A stretch of 62,291 nucleotides of DNA from Wenzhouxiangella sp. XN79A (GTDB taxonomy: Bacteria; Pseudomonadota; Gammaproteobacteria; Xanthomonadales; Wenzhouxiangellaceae). Under the pieces are notes generated by a model. It ran no database searches. It was not told the DNA's origin and saw only the letters and a program-made list of their open reading frames with translations. A program made the position numbers and the translations under genes. Every line of letters starts with the position of its first letter. Positions within the stretch are counted from its first letter, which is position 1. Below are positions 24,368 to 32,676 of this stretch, one piece after another. The DNA is taken from assembly GCF_012272825.1 (NCBI RefSeq), contig NZ_JAAWWS010000121.1:1-62291 (forward strand). Direction: 5' to 3'.

Positions 24368-24397
24368 GAGCAGGGTCGGGGGTCGAGGATCTGGAAA

Positions 24398-26551
24398 TCA
24401 GGGAATCAGGGTTTCGGGGCGCTCGAACCCGTCGACGCGCAGCAGCTCGGACGGGATGACCCGGTCGGCAGCCTCGCGGAAGCTCAGGCCGACCAGGTTC
24501 GTCAGTGGTCCGATCAGCGCGCGCTCCTCGGCGATGGCGGTGGCCAGCGCTGGGCTGCCGGCGGCCGACAGGTCGGCCAGCAGCGCGTCGAGCGCGCTGA
24601 CCATCGCGACGTCGATGAAGGCCGAGGCGCCCCGGCCGGCCACCAGCTCGCCGAGACCGGGCTGCCAGGCGGCCAGCACGTTCAGCATATCGGCCGCCAG
24701 AACCGGATCGGCCTCGTGCAGGGCCCAGAGTTCGGTCTGGTGGGCGTTGTATCGCTGGACCAGGCGCTGGCCTTCGGCGCCGAAATTCATGATGCGGCGG
24801 AGCAGGTGGTAGACGGCAAGGTCGACCCGCCCGTTCGCGCTGCCTTCAGGGTCGGAACGAGTGCTGAGATCGTGCCGGCAGAACAGCTGTTCGATCACGC
24901 AACCGGTTGCGCAGTCGTAGTAATCGATGGTGCGCGAGGCGCGCAGCGGAGAAGGATCCGGATCCGGTTCGTTGGAGGTGATGCTGGCGTCGATGTCGAC
25001 GCTTCCCGCGTAGATCCCGACGAAATGCTGGCGGAAATCCTGTGCGGAGAGGCTTGCAGTCGCAGTGACGCCGACCGGCAGCGGCGCGTGATCGCAATCC
25101 AGGCCGCCGGTGGTGGTCGAACAGGAGAAGCTGCCGGCCCCCATCCCTGCTGCCGAACCGTTCACGATCATTCGGATGCCGGTCGCCGGGTCCGGACCGA
25201 GGTTGGTCAGGTCGAGCTGCATGCTGACGGTCAAGGGGTCGAACGAATTCTCGAGCTGCGCCGCAGCTCCGCCCTGCGCGTCGGCAACGAGGACGAGATC
25301 GGCTTCCGGCATGGGCGGTGAAACTTGCTGATTGAGCCAGACCCGGTTGGCCTGCGGCGTGAAACTTGCCCCGTTGACGACGAAGGCGTCCAGATCACCG
25401 TCGCCGTCCAGATCGCCGAGTGCGGCGGCAAAGCTACGCGACGTGCCGAGACGGAGCCCGGTGTCGGTGAAGCCGCCGCTGCCGTCGTTGAGCCAGACCT
25501 CGTTGCCCCGGCTCAGGCCCGCGTCCCGCCACTTCGGCAGGAAGAGGTCGAGATCGCTGTCGCCGTCGACATCGCCCAGCTCGACATCGAAGTTCTCGTC
25601 GCCGAACACGTCGCCTCCGGCCAGGAAAATGCCCGCGATGCCGCCTTGCGTTCCGCCCTGATTGATCCAGGGCCGGCTCGGCGCGCCGAGGACGCCATTG
25701 CCGGCGAACACGTCGAGATCGCCGTCGCCATCGAGGTCGCCGACGGCCAGTGACAACGTGCCGCGGTCGCCGAGGGTCTGGCCGCTGTCGAGCAGCACGC
25801 CCTGGGTGCCCGCCTGGGCACCGCCCTGGTTGATGTAGAGCCGGTTGTCGGGGTTGCCGGGAGCGGTCATCAGGTCGAGATCGCCGTCGCCGTCGGCATC
25901 GAGCAGCACCACGGCGTTGGTGCGGTCGGAAGCCAGCAACGGGCCGGCGAGAAAGGTCCCGGCCGCGCCGCCCTGCGCACCGCCCTGGTTGAACCAGGTC
26001 CGATCGGCTTCGTTGAAATTGTTCGTACCGACCACGGCATCCAGGTCACCGTCCCCGTCGAGATCGCCCAGCGCCACGTCCTGGCTCAGCTCGTTGCCGA
26101 GCAACTGGCCGCTGTCGGTGAACACGCCGCTCTGGTTGAACCAGATCCGGTCGCCTTCGTTTTCGTGGGCGAAGAAGACGTCGAGGTCGCCGTCGCCGTC
26201 GAAGTCACCGAGCGCGACGGCACGGGCGTTCCGGGCGCCGAAGTCCTGGGCCGATTCGACGAACTGGCCGGCCGTGCCGCCCTGGCTTCCGCCCTGATTG
26301 ATCCAGAGCCGGCTCTCGCCGACGGTGGGAAAACCGGTGTTGGCGACCACGGCATCGAGGTCGCCGTCGCCGTCGATATCGCCGAGTGCGACGTCGTTCG
26401 AGACCTGATCACCCAGCAACTGGCCGGAATCGACGAACGAGACCGATGCCGGCTGTGCGCGGACATGCAGCGGCACGGCCGAGAACGCACACGCAGCAAG
26501 GGCCGAGATCATCACGATCGCCGTGGGCGGGAAAACACGGAAACGGTGCAT
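24398..26551 (-). CDS. Secreted FG-GAP/VCBS-repeat protein
   Basis: A 717-residue protein with a signal peptide (IVMISALAACAFSAVPLHVRA). Residues about 40-410 are six to seven repeats of the form LGDLDGDGDLDA...WINQGG, the calcium-binding FG-GAP/VCBS blade of an integrin-alpha-type beta-propeller. A DUF11/CARDB-like beta-sandwich follows (DLTNLGPDPATGIRMIVNGS), then a mainly helical region and the C-terminal LLRVDGFERPETLIP, which again carries the D-G-F-E motif. It is extracellular or outer-surface by inference. The near-identical repeat units explain apparent tandem DNA repetition here. Confidence 0.9.
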   Translation of the reverse strand: MHRFRVFPPTAIVMISALAACAFSAVPLHVRAQPASVSFVDSGQLLGDQVSNDVALGDIDGDGDLDAVVANTGFPTVGESRLWINQGGSQGGTAGQFVESAQDFGARNARAVALGDFDGDGDLDVFFAHENEGDRIWFNQSGVFTDSGQLLGNELSQDVALGDLDGDGDLDAVVGTNNFNEADRTWFNQGGAQGGAAGTFLAGPLLASDRTNAVVLLDADGDGDLDLMTAPGNPDNRLYINQGGAQAGTQGVLLDSGQTLGDRGTLSLAVGDLDGDGDLDVFAGNGVLGAPSRPWINQGGTQGGIAGIFLAGGDVFGDENFDVELGDVDGDSDLDLFLPKWRDAGLSRGNEVWLNDGSGGFTDTGLRLGTSRSFAAALGDLDGDGDLDAFVVNGASFTPQANRVWLNQQVSPPMPEADLVLVADAQGGAAAQLENSFDPLTVSMQLDLTNLGPDPATGIRMIVNGSAAGMGAGSFSCSTTTGGLDCDHAPLPVGVTATASLSAQDFRQHFVGIYAGSVDIDASITSNEPDPDPSPLRASRTIDYYDCATGCVIEQLFCRHDLSTRSDPEGSANGRVDLAVYHLLRRIMNFGAEGQRLVQRYNAHQTELWALHEADPVLAADMLNVLAAWQPGLGELVAGRGASAFIDVAMVSALDALLADLSAAGSPALATAIAEERALIGPLTNLVGLSFREAADRVIPSELLRVDGFERPETLIP

Positions 26552-26684
26552 GGCCTACGTCCTCGTTGGAGTTCCAACGGGTAGGACGCAAGCAAGGCCG
26601 GCACGCTCTCAGCTGCACGAATGGCCGGGCTCGAACGGTGGGAGGACTGGCAAGGAGGCGCTCAGCGCCGGGCCCAGCGAGGGT

Positions 26685-26909
26685 TCAGGCCAGCTGGGGA
26701 CGCAGCACGGGAATCGTCGAGGCCGGCTGCGTCGGAGCGGCGCTACCGGCGTGGGCCGCGCGTAGAATGGCTTCGGCCTCGTCGGCGCACTGACCGCAGC
26801 AGTCGCTGCAGCCGGTGCGCAGGCGCAGCTCGTCGAGCGTGGCGACGCCCTGCTCCGCGTGCTCGCGGATGGCGCGGTCGGTGATGGCATTGCAGATGCA
26901 CACGAACAT
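26685..26909 (-). CDS. bfd: Bacterioferritin-associated ferredoxin
   Basis: A 74-residue [2Fe-2S] protein that docks on bacterioferritin and reduces its iron core for release. The family cysteines are all present: MFVCICN (Cys4, Cys6) and GCSDCCGQC. Helix-rich ITDRAIREHAEQG and LDELRLRTG follow the BFD fold. ATG at 26909 is 15 bases from a Fur box (26924-26942), which fits iron-repressed expression. No bacterioferritin gene is in the window. The C-terminal 15 residues are longer than in E. coli Bfd. Confidence 0.93.
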   Translation of the reverse strand: MFVCICNAITDRAIREHAEQGVATLDELRLRTGCSDCCGQCADEAEAILRAAHAGSAAPTQPASTIPVLRPQLA

Positions 26910-26921
26910 GGAAAAAGCGTA

Positions 26922-27476
26922 ATGCAAATGCGAATGATTGTCAAACCATTCGTGATCGCAGCGGCGGCGGTCCTGTCCGTCGTCCATCCGGTCCGCGCCG
27001 AGGTGCTCCGCGCCGACGACACGGGCTTCGCGATCGAGCACGTCCGGACGCTGGACGCAACACCCGAAGCGGCATGGACCCGGCTGGTCCGGCCCGCCGC
27101 CTGGTGGCACCCGGACCACACCTGGTCGGCCGATGCGGCCAACCTGAGCCTGGATCCGCGCGCCGGCGGCTGCTTCTGCGAAGCCCTGCCCGATGGCGGT
27201 TCGAACGAGCACCTGCGCGTGGTCCACGCCGCCCCCGGCCGCCTGCTGCGTCTGGACGGCCGACTCGGCCCGCTGCAGCCGTTGCCGCTGACCGGCGTGA
27301 TGAGTTTCGAACTGGCCGCAGGTGAATCCGGCAGCACCACCGTGACCCTGCGCTACGTCGTCGCCGGCCCGCCGGGCAGCGCGCTGCAGAACTGGGCCCC
27401 GCCGGTCGACAGCGTCCTGGGCCAGCAGATCGACCGCTTCGCCGACCTGACGATCGGCGGCGTCGGCGAGCCCTGA
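26922..27476 (+). CDS. Exported SRPBCC (START-like) domain protein
   Basis: About 184 residues. After a signal peptide (FVIAAAAVLSVVHPVRA) come the SRPBCC features VRTLDATPEAAWTRLVRPAAWW near the N-terminus and a long C-terminal helix after the strand VTLRYVVAGPPG. Such proteins bind a hydrophobic ligand; ligand unknown. Three ATGs (26922, 26928, 26934) are possible; 26922 has GGAAAAAG upstream. The start region lies in the Fur box shared with bfd. Confidence 0.72.
   Translation: MQMRMIVKPFVIAAAAVLSVVHPVRAEVLRADDTGFAIEHVRTLDATPEAAWTRLVRPAAWWHPDHTWSADAANLSLDPRAGGCFCEALPDGGSNEHLRVVHAAPGRLLRLDGRLGPLQPLPLTGVMSFELAAGESGSTTVTLRYVVAGPPGSALQNWAPPVDSVLGQQIDRFADLTIGGVGEP
26924..26942. promoter_or_regulatory. 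Fur box between bfd and the SRPBCC gene
   Basis: GCAAATGCGAATGATTGTC matches the 19-base Fur consensus at about 13 positions, with both half sites AAT-G and AAT-ATT kept. It lies just upstream of bfd and over the first codons of the divergent gene, so bound Fur would repress bfd and may affect the other. Confidence 0.72.
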
Positions 27477-27505
27477 AGCCGGATTGACCGCGGAACTGCT
27501 TTTTT

Positions 27506-28150
27506 ACCGCAGATGAACGCGGATGGACGCAGATAAGAGCGGTTCGAAGACAGGCACGGCAAGTGCGGATTCGGTGGAAATCCTGGGCCGCGATCGCGGA
27601 TCGCAGGAACGACTCCAGGTAATGCTTGATCAGGGAATACCTGCCCATGCATCGCTTCACCGACAGTGCCTGGAACCCTTCGAATCGCAGTCTCAGATGT
27701 TCTGGCCCTTATCTGCCTTCATCTGCGTTCATCCGCGGCCATCTGCGGTAACAACGAATTGACCGCAGATGGACGCAGATAAGAGCGGTTGCTGATTACG
27801 CACGTTTCTCAGCGAGTAATCCAGGCTCTTCGCAAGCTTGCAGAAGACTTGGAAACAGAGAGCAAGGCCCATGGAAAGCGATTTTCCCCGGCTTGTCTGT
27901 TGGAGGGCGCTTGCGCGCGAACGACTTCGGACTCGGCCACACTTCGCGCGCAAGCGCCCTCCAACAGGCAATCTCTTAACGACTACAGCATTGGGCTGGA
28001 ATCTCGCTTGTCACTGAAACCAACCCTCCGAACCCCGTCGGTTGATCGAAAACAGCGCCAAGCCATCGAACCGCAGATTCAGCGTTTACAGCTTTTCCTT
28101 CTTTTCCGCTGTTACGCCTTTATCTGCGTTCATCCGCGTCCATCTGCGGC
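27506..28150. repeat. Four units of the ACCGCAGATG(A/G)ACGC dispersed repeat
   Basis: Units at 27506-27542 and 27761-27789 read ACCGCAGATG..GGACGCAGATAAG; units at 27709-27750 and 28121-28150 read the reverse complement (TTATCTGC..TTCATC..CATCTGCGG). Each unit is itself built from repeated (C/G)CAGATG/GCGGATG words. The first and second units, and the third and fourth, are inverted pairs that frame two segments, the second of which is the structured repeat at 27794-28047. This kind of repeat is known in scattered proteobacterial genomes; function unknown. Confidence 0.78.
27794..28047. repeat. Structured dispersed repeat, copy 1
   Basis: It begins GATTACGCACGTTTCTC and ends with a GTTGATC-like motif; the copy at 36597-36957 has the same start, the same AGAAAGCAAGGCCC-type and CTGGAATCTCGCTTG motifs in the same order, and the same end. 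The centre holds a perfect 25-base inverted repeat (27897-27921 and 27943-27967) with a 21-base loop, core GGGCGCTTGCGCGCGAA. As RNA it would form a very stable hairpin. No coding capacity. Confidence 0.8.
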
Positions 28151-28178
28151 AAAAAAAGACGCGCCCGGAACCCGTGAG

Positions 28179-29576
28179 TCAGTCCACCAACCCCGGCCCC
28201 GAGCCGAATTCGACCGGCGAGTTCGCGGCCAGCCAGGCGAACACGGCGAAGGCGGCGATGTTCTGCTTCATGGCCTCGGGGTCGACCTTGTCGAGGGTGT
28301 CGTTTTCGGTGTGGTGGTAGTCGAAGTAGTTCGTGCCGTCCTGGCGCAGGCGGACGGCGGCCAGGCCTTTCGCCATCATCGGGCTGAAGTCGGGTCCGGC
28401 GCCGCCGCCGCGCTCGCCCATCGCGATGCCCAGCGGGGCCAGCTCGGCCTGGATCGCTTCGATCACCGGCATGGCGTCGTCGGCCACCTTGGCGGTCATC
28501 TCGTAGATCGGGCCGGCGCCGAAATCGGATTCCGAGGCCACGAGGTAGCGCGCCACTTCGTCGCCGTGCGCCTCGGCCCAGGCCCGGCCGCCCCACAGGC
28601 CGATCTCCTCGGCGGCGAACAGGATCACCTGGATCGAGCGATCGGGCCGCTGCTCGCGCCCGGCGATCAGCTGCGCGGCCGCGGTCACGATGCCCACGCC
28701 GGCGGCGTCGTCCAGCGCACCGGTGCCGACGTCCCAGGAATCCAGGTGCGCGCCGAGCGCGACGATCGAATCGGGGTTGGTCGCACCATCGAGCTGGGCG
28801 ATGACGTTCTGGCTGGTGTAGGTCTGGTTGATCGAGGCGTCGATCGTCACCCGCATCCGGACCGGCTCGCCGAGCGCGATCAGGCGTTCGAGCTGGTCGG
28901 CGTCGGGGTTCGAGATCGCCGCGGCCGGCACGTAGCGCGAGCCGGCGGTGAAGCGCATGACCCCGGTGTGGGCGAAGCGGTTGGTCGATGTACCGATGGA
29001 ACGGATGACGATGGCCGCAGCACCCTTGCGGGCAGCGACCAGCGAACCGCCGGTCCGGGCCTGGACCGCCGGGCCGTAGCCCGAGCCGTCGCGGGCGCGC
29101 TCCATCCGATTGCGGATGAACACGATCTTCCCGGTAACCGAAGCATCCGGCGCGGCGTCCAGCGCAGCCAGGTCGTCGAACATCACGACCTCGGCCTCGA
29201 GACCCTCGGCCGGCGTGGCCGGCGAGAAGCCCAGCGCGGTGGCGACCAGGTCCTGCTCGACCGGCGCGACGATGGCCACCCGTTCGGTCTCGCGCACCCA
29301 GTACGGGAACGTGACCGGCTCGGTCCAGACCCGGTCGAAGCCGAGCCCTTCGAGCATCTCGACCGCCCAGGCCACGGCGCGCGCGTCGTTCTCGCTGCCG
29401 GCCAGCCGGTTGCCGATGCGGGTGGTCAGGTCGGCGGTGATCTCGTAGCCGAGTTCACTGCCCAGCGCCTGCTCGCGCAGCTCGCCGGCCACCTCGAGCG
29501 TGGTTTCGTCGAACACCTGGGCCGTGGCCGTGGCAGTCAGCAGCAGCGCGCCGGTCAGGGCAAGGATGCGGTTCAT
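28179..29576 (-). CDS. Exported M28-family aminopeptidase with PA-domain insert
   Basis: A 465-residue zinc peptidase with a signal peptide (ILALTGALLLTATATA). Zinc ligands and catalytic residues appear as GAHLDSWDVG (His, Asp), GALDDAAGVG (bridging Asp), FAAEEIGLWGG (catalytic Glu then Glu ligand), VASESDFG (Asp) and YHHTENDTLDK (His). Residues about 120-230 form a protease-associated insert (GKIVFIRNRMERA, then ARKGAAAIVIRSI). It probably trims N-terminal residues from peptides in the periplasm. It overlaps marC by 4 bases, giving a two-gene operon. Confidence 0.92.
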   Translation of the reverse strand: MNRILALTGALLLTATATAQVFDETTLEVAGELREQALGSELGYEITADLTTRIGNRLAGSENDARAVAWAVEMLEGLGFDRVWTEPVTFPYWVRETERVAIVAPVEQDLVATALGFSPATPAEGLEAEVVMFDDLAALDAAPDASVTGKIVFIRNRMERARDGSGYGPAVQARTGGSLVAARKGAAAIVIRSIGTSTNRFAHTGVMRFTAGSRYVPAAAISNPDADQLERLIALGEPVRMRVTIDASINQTYTSQNVIAQLDGATNPDSIVALGAHLDSWDVGTGALDDAAGVGIVTAAAQLIAGREQRPDRSIQVILFAAEEIGLWGGRAWAEAHGDEVARYLVASESDFGAGPIYEMTAKVADDAMPVIEAIQAELAPLGIAMGERGGGAGPDFSPMMAKGLAAVRLRQDGTNYFDYHHTENDTLDKVDPEAMKQNIAAFAVFAWLAANSPVEFGSGPGLVD

Positions 29577-30172
29577 ACGTGTTCTCCAAGAAATTCGGTG
29601 ACGCCCTCGAGGAACATCTGGACGGAAATGGCCACCAGCAGCATGCCCATCAGCCGCTCCATGGCGATGATGCCGCGCCGGCCCAGGACATGCTTCAGCA
29701 GCGGTGCGGCCGCCAGGATGATCGCGGTCGCCAGCCAGGCCAGGAACAGCGCCAGCGACCAGACGCCGAGCTGGTCCGGATGCCGGGTGGCCAGCAGCAG
29801 CAGGATGGCCATGGCGCTGGGTCCGGCCACCATCGGCACGGCCAGCGGCACGATGAACGGCTCTTCGTGCTCGTCTTCGAGGTCGTCGCGCAGGTGGCGC
29901 GGGACGGGGAAGATCATCTTCAGCGCGATCAGGAACAGGATGATGCCGCCGGCCACGCTGATCGAGTACTGGCTCAGGTGGAGTGCGGCCAGCAGGTACT
30001 GGCCGCCGAGCAGGAACGCGAACAGGATCGCCAGGGCGATCAGCAGTTCGCGCAGCAGCACCCGCATCCGACGCTTCTGCTCGACCGGCTCGAGCACGGA
30101 CAAAAAGATCGGAATGTTGCCGAGCGGGTCCATGACCACGAACAGCAGGACGAAAGCGCCGATCAGGTCCAT
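29573..30172 (-). CDS. MarC/UPF0056-family inner-membrane protein
   Basis: A 199-residue protein with six hydrophobic helices. The N-terminal FVVMDPLGNIPIFLSVLEP is the MarC signature, and LAVPMVAGPSAMAILLLLAT lies in the second half as usual. The family is often annotated as a transporter or antibiotic-resistance protein, but no function is proven. First gene of an operon with the M28 peptidase. Confidence 0.92.
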   Translation of the reverse strand: MDLIGAFVLLFVVMDPLGNIPIFLSVLEPVEQKRRMRVLLRELLIALAILFAFLLGGQYLLAALHLSQYSISVAGGIILFLIALKMIFPVPRHLRDDLEDEHEEPFIVPLAVPMVAGPSAMAILLLLATRHPDQLGVWSLALFLAWLATAIILAAAPLLKHVLGRRGIIAMERLMGMLLVAISVQMFLEGVTEFLGEHV

Positions 30173-30236
30173 CGATGGGGTCCTCTCCTGGGTCGCGGAT
30201 CAGGAATCCGCGGGTCGGGGCCGGGGATGCGGCCGG

Positions 30237-30773
30237 TCAGTCGCGGCGCGGGGCCGGCGATGGATGAGCCGGCTCGCCCGCCGCGCCGTCCGATGCGCGG
30301 AAGGCCGGCACCAGCGGCTCGAGATGTTCCAGCGCGCGCTTGTAGACACCGCGCTTGAACGAAATCACGTTGAACGCCGGATACCAGAAATCGACCCAGC
30401 GGTAGTGGTCGAACTCGGGGTGCCCGGTGGCGTCCAACCGGACGGCCGAATCGTCGGCCAGGAACTGCAGCAGGAACCAGACCTGCTTCTGGCCGATGCA
30501 GACCGGCCGCTGATGACGGCGGCGCATGTTGCGCGGCAGGCGATAGCGCAGCCAGCCCGGCGTGGCCCCCAGCACCTCGACGTGATGAGGCGCCAGCCCG
30601 GTTTCCTCGGCCAGTTCACGGTACATCGCCTCTTCGGGCGTTTCATCGGAGTTCATCCCGCCCTGCGGGAACTGCCAGCCGTCCTGACCGGCGCGACGGG
30701 CCCAGAAGACCCTGCCGTCATGACGCGCCAGAACGATGCCCACGTTGGGGCGGAAGCCATCGGCGTCGATCAT
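30237..30773 (-). CDS. rppH: RNA pyrophosphohydrolase (Nudix)
   Basis: A 178-residue Nudix enzyme that removes pyrophosphate from 5'-triphosphate mRNA and starts RNase E decay. [15 protein letters not shown] is the RppH N-terminus. The Nudix box runs from [20 protein letters not shown] to TGL and fits GX5EX7[28 protein letters not shown] is the expected C-terminal helix. The last 18 residues are an unconserved tail. Confidence 0.96.
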   Translation of the reverse strand: MIDADGFRPNVGIVLARHDGRVFWARRAGQDGWQFPQGGMNSDETPEEAMYRELAEETGLAPHHVEVLGATPGWLRYRLPRNMRRRHQRPVCIGQKQVWFLLQFLADDSAVRLDATGHPEFDHYRWVDFWYPAFNVISFKRGVYKRALEHLEPLVPAFRASDGAAGEPAHPSPAPRRD

Positions 30774-30942
30774 CGATTTCAGGTCGGGTCCGGTTGCCGG
30801 ATCGGCGCCACGCCGGGCACAGCCCCTGTCGAAACAAGCCGCTGTGCTACCTTGCGATCTTCGACCCGGTCCGCCCGAAAATCTGCACTGCCGCCATGGT
30901 AATCAATCCTCCATCAACGCGCCAGTCGGCGTCCGGCATCGA

Positions 30943-31889
30943 ATGACCCGAACCCCGATCCTGGTCGCGCTCGGCATGCTGCTTGCAGCCGCCGCGCTGC
31001 TGGTCGCGGTGCTGACCGGCTCGAGCGGCATCGGCTGGCCCGAGACCGACACCGCCTGGCGAATCGCGCTGGAGTTGCGGTTGCCGCGCGCGATCGCCGC
31101 GCTGGTCACCGGCGGCCTGCTGGCGCTGGCCGGGGTGCTGATGCAGGTGCTGCTGCGCAATCCGCTGGCCGATCCGTACATCCTCGGCCTGTCCGGCGGC
31201 GCCGCGGCCTTCGTGCTCGGCGGCATGAGCCTGGGGCTGGTCCTGCTGCCGACCGAACTGCTGGCCTTCGCCGGGGCGCTGTTCTCGATGCTGATCGTGT
31301 TCGTGCTCGGCCGCGGCGAAGGCCCGTGGTCGACCACCCGGCTGCTGCTGACCGGCGTGGTCGTGGCGGCCGGCTGGGGCGCGGTGATCTCGCTGCTGCT
31401 GGCGCTGGGCGACGACGCCAGCCTGAAGGGCATGCTGTACTGGCTGATGGGCGACCTCGGCTACAGCACGCTGTCGCCATGGTGGCTGCTGGTGCTGGCC
31501 GGCCTGACCGCTGCGCTGATGCTGCGCGCGCGCAGCCTGAACGTGCTGGCCGCCGGCGAGACCCAGGCCGCGCTGCTCGGCGAATCGCCGAAACGCCGCC
31601 ACGCCGAGATCTACGTTGCCGCCTCGCTGTTGACCGCGCTGGCCGTGGCGATCGCCGGCACGGTCGGCTTCGTCGGCCTGATCGTGCCGCATCTCGTCCG
31701 CCTCACCGTCGGCGCCGACCACCGCCGCCTGCTGCCGATCAGCGCGCTGGCCGGGGGTGTGTTCCTGCTGCTGGCCGACACCCTGGCCCGGACCGTGATC
31801 GCACCGCGGCAGCTGCCGGTCGGCGTGCTGACCGCCTTGCTCGGCGTGCCGCTGTTCCTGCTGCTGCTGCGCCGCGCCGGGGGCGTGCG

Positions 31890-31893
<4 letters not shown>
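30943..31893 (+). CDS. FecCD/BtuC-type ABC transporter permease
   Basis: A 316-residue membrane protein with nine or ten helices. LRLPRAIAALVTGGLLALAG and NPLADPYILGLSGGAA are FecCD signatures, GFVGLIVPHLVRL is the coupling region and LADTLARTVIAPRQLPVGVL the usual C-terminal motif. It imports ferric siderophore, haem or cobalamin with the next gene; the substrate is not decidable because no substrate-binding protein or receptor adjoins it. I looked upstream for a cobalamin riboswitch and saw none. It overlaps the ATPase gene by 4 bases. Confidence 0.93.
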
Positions 31894-32672
<779 letters not shown>

Positions 32673-32676
32673 GCGC

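Larger units (their letters stand above)
27477..28178. other. Gene-free repeat-rich stretch
   Basis: About 700 bases between the SRPBCC gene and the M28 peptidase carry no convincing gene. They hold four units of an ATCTGCG-type repeat and one copy of a structured 254-base repeat listed separately. The stretch must also contain the end of the peptidase transcript, but no T-rich terminator is visible. Confidence 0.75.

Noticed and set aside
24398-26551. Apparent tandem DNA repeats
   Set aside because: They are the coding repeats of FG-GAP blades (DGDGDLD), not a non-coding array.
30776-30942. Possible cobalamin riboswitch before the ABC permease
   Set aside because: None of the conserved B12-box or core elements could be found in the 167 bases upstream of the permease.
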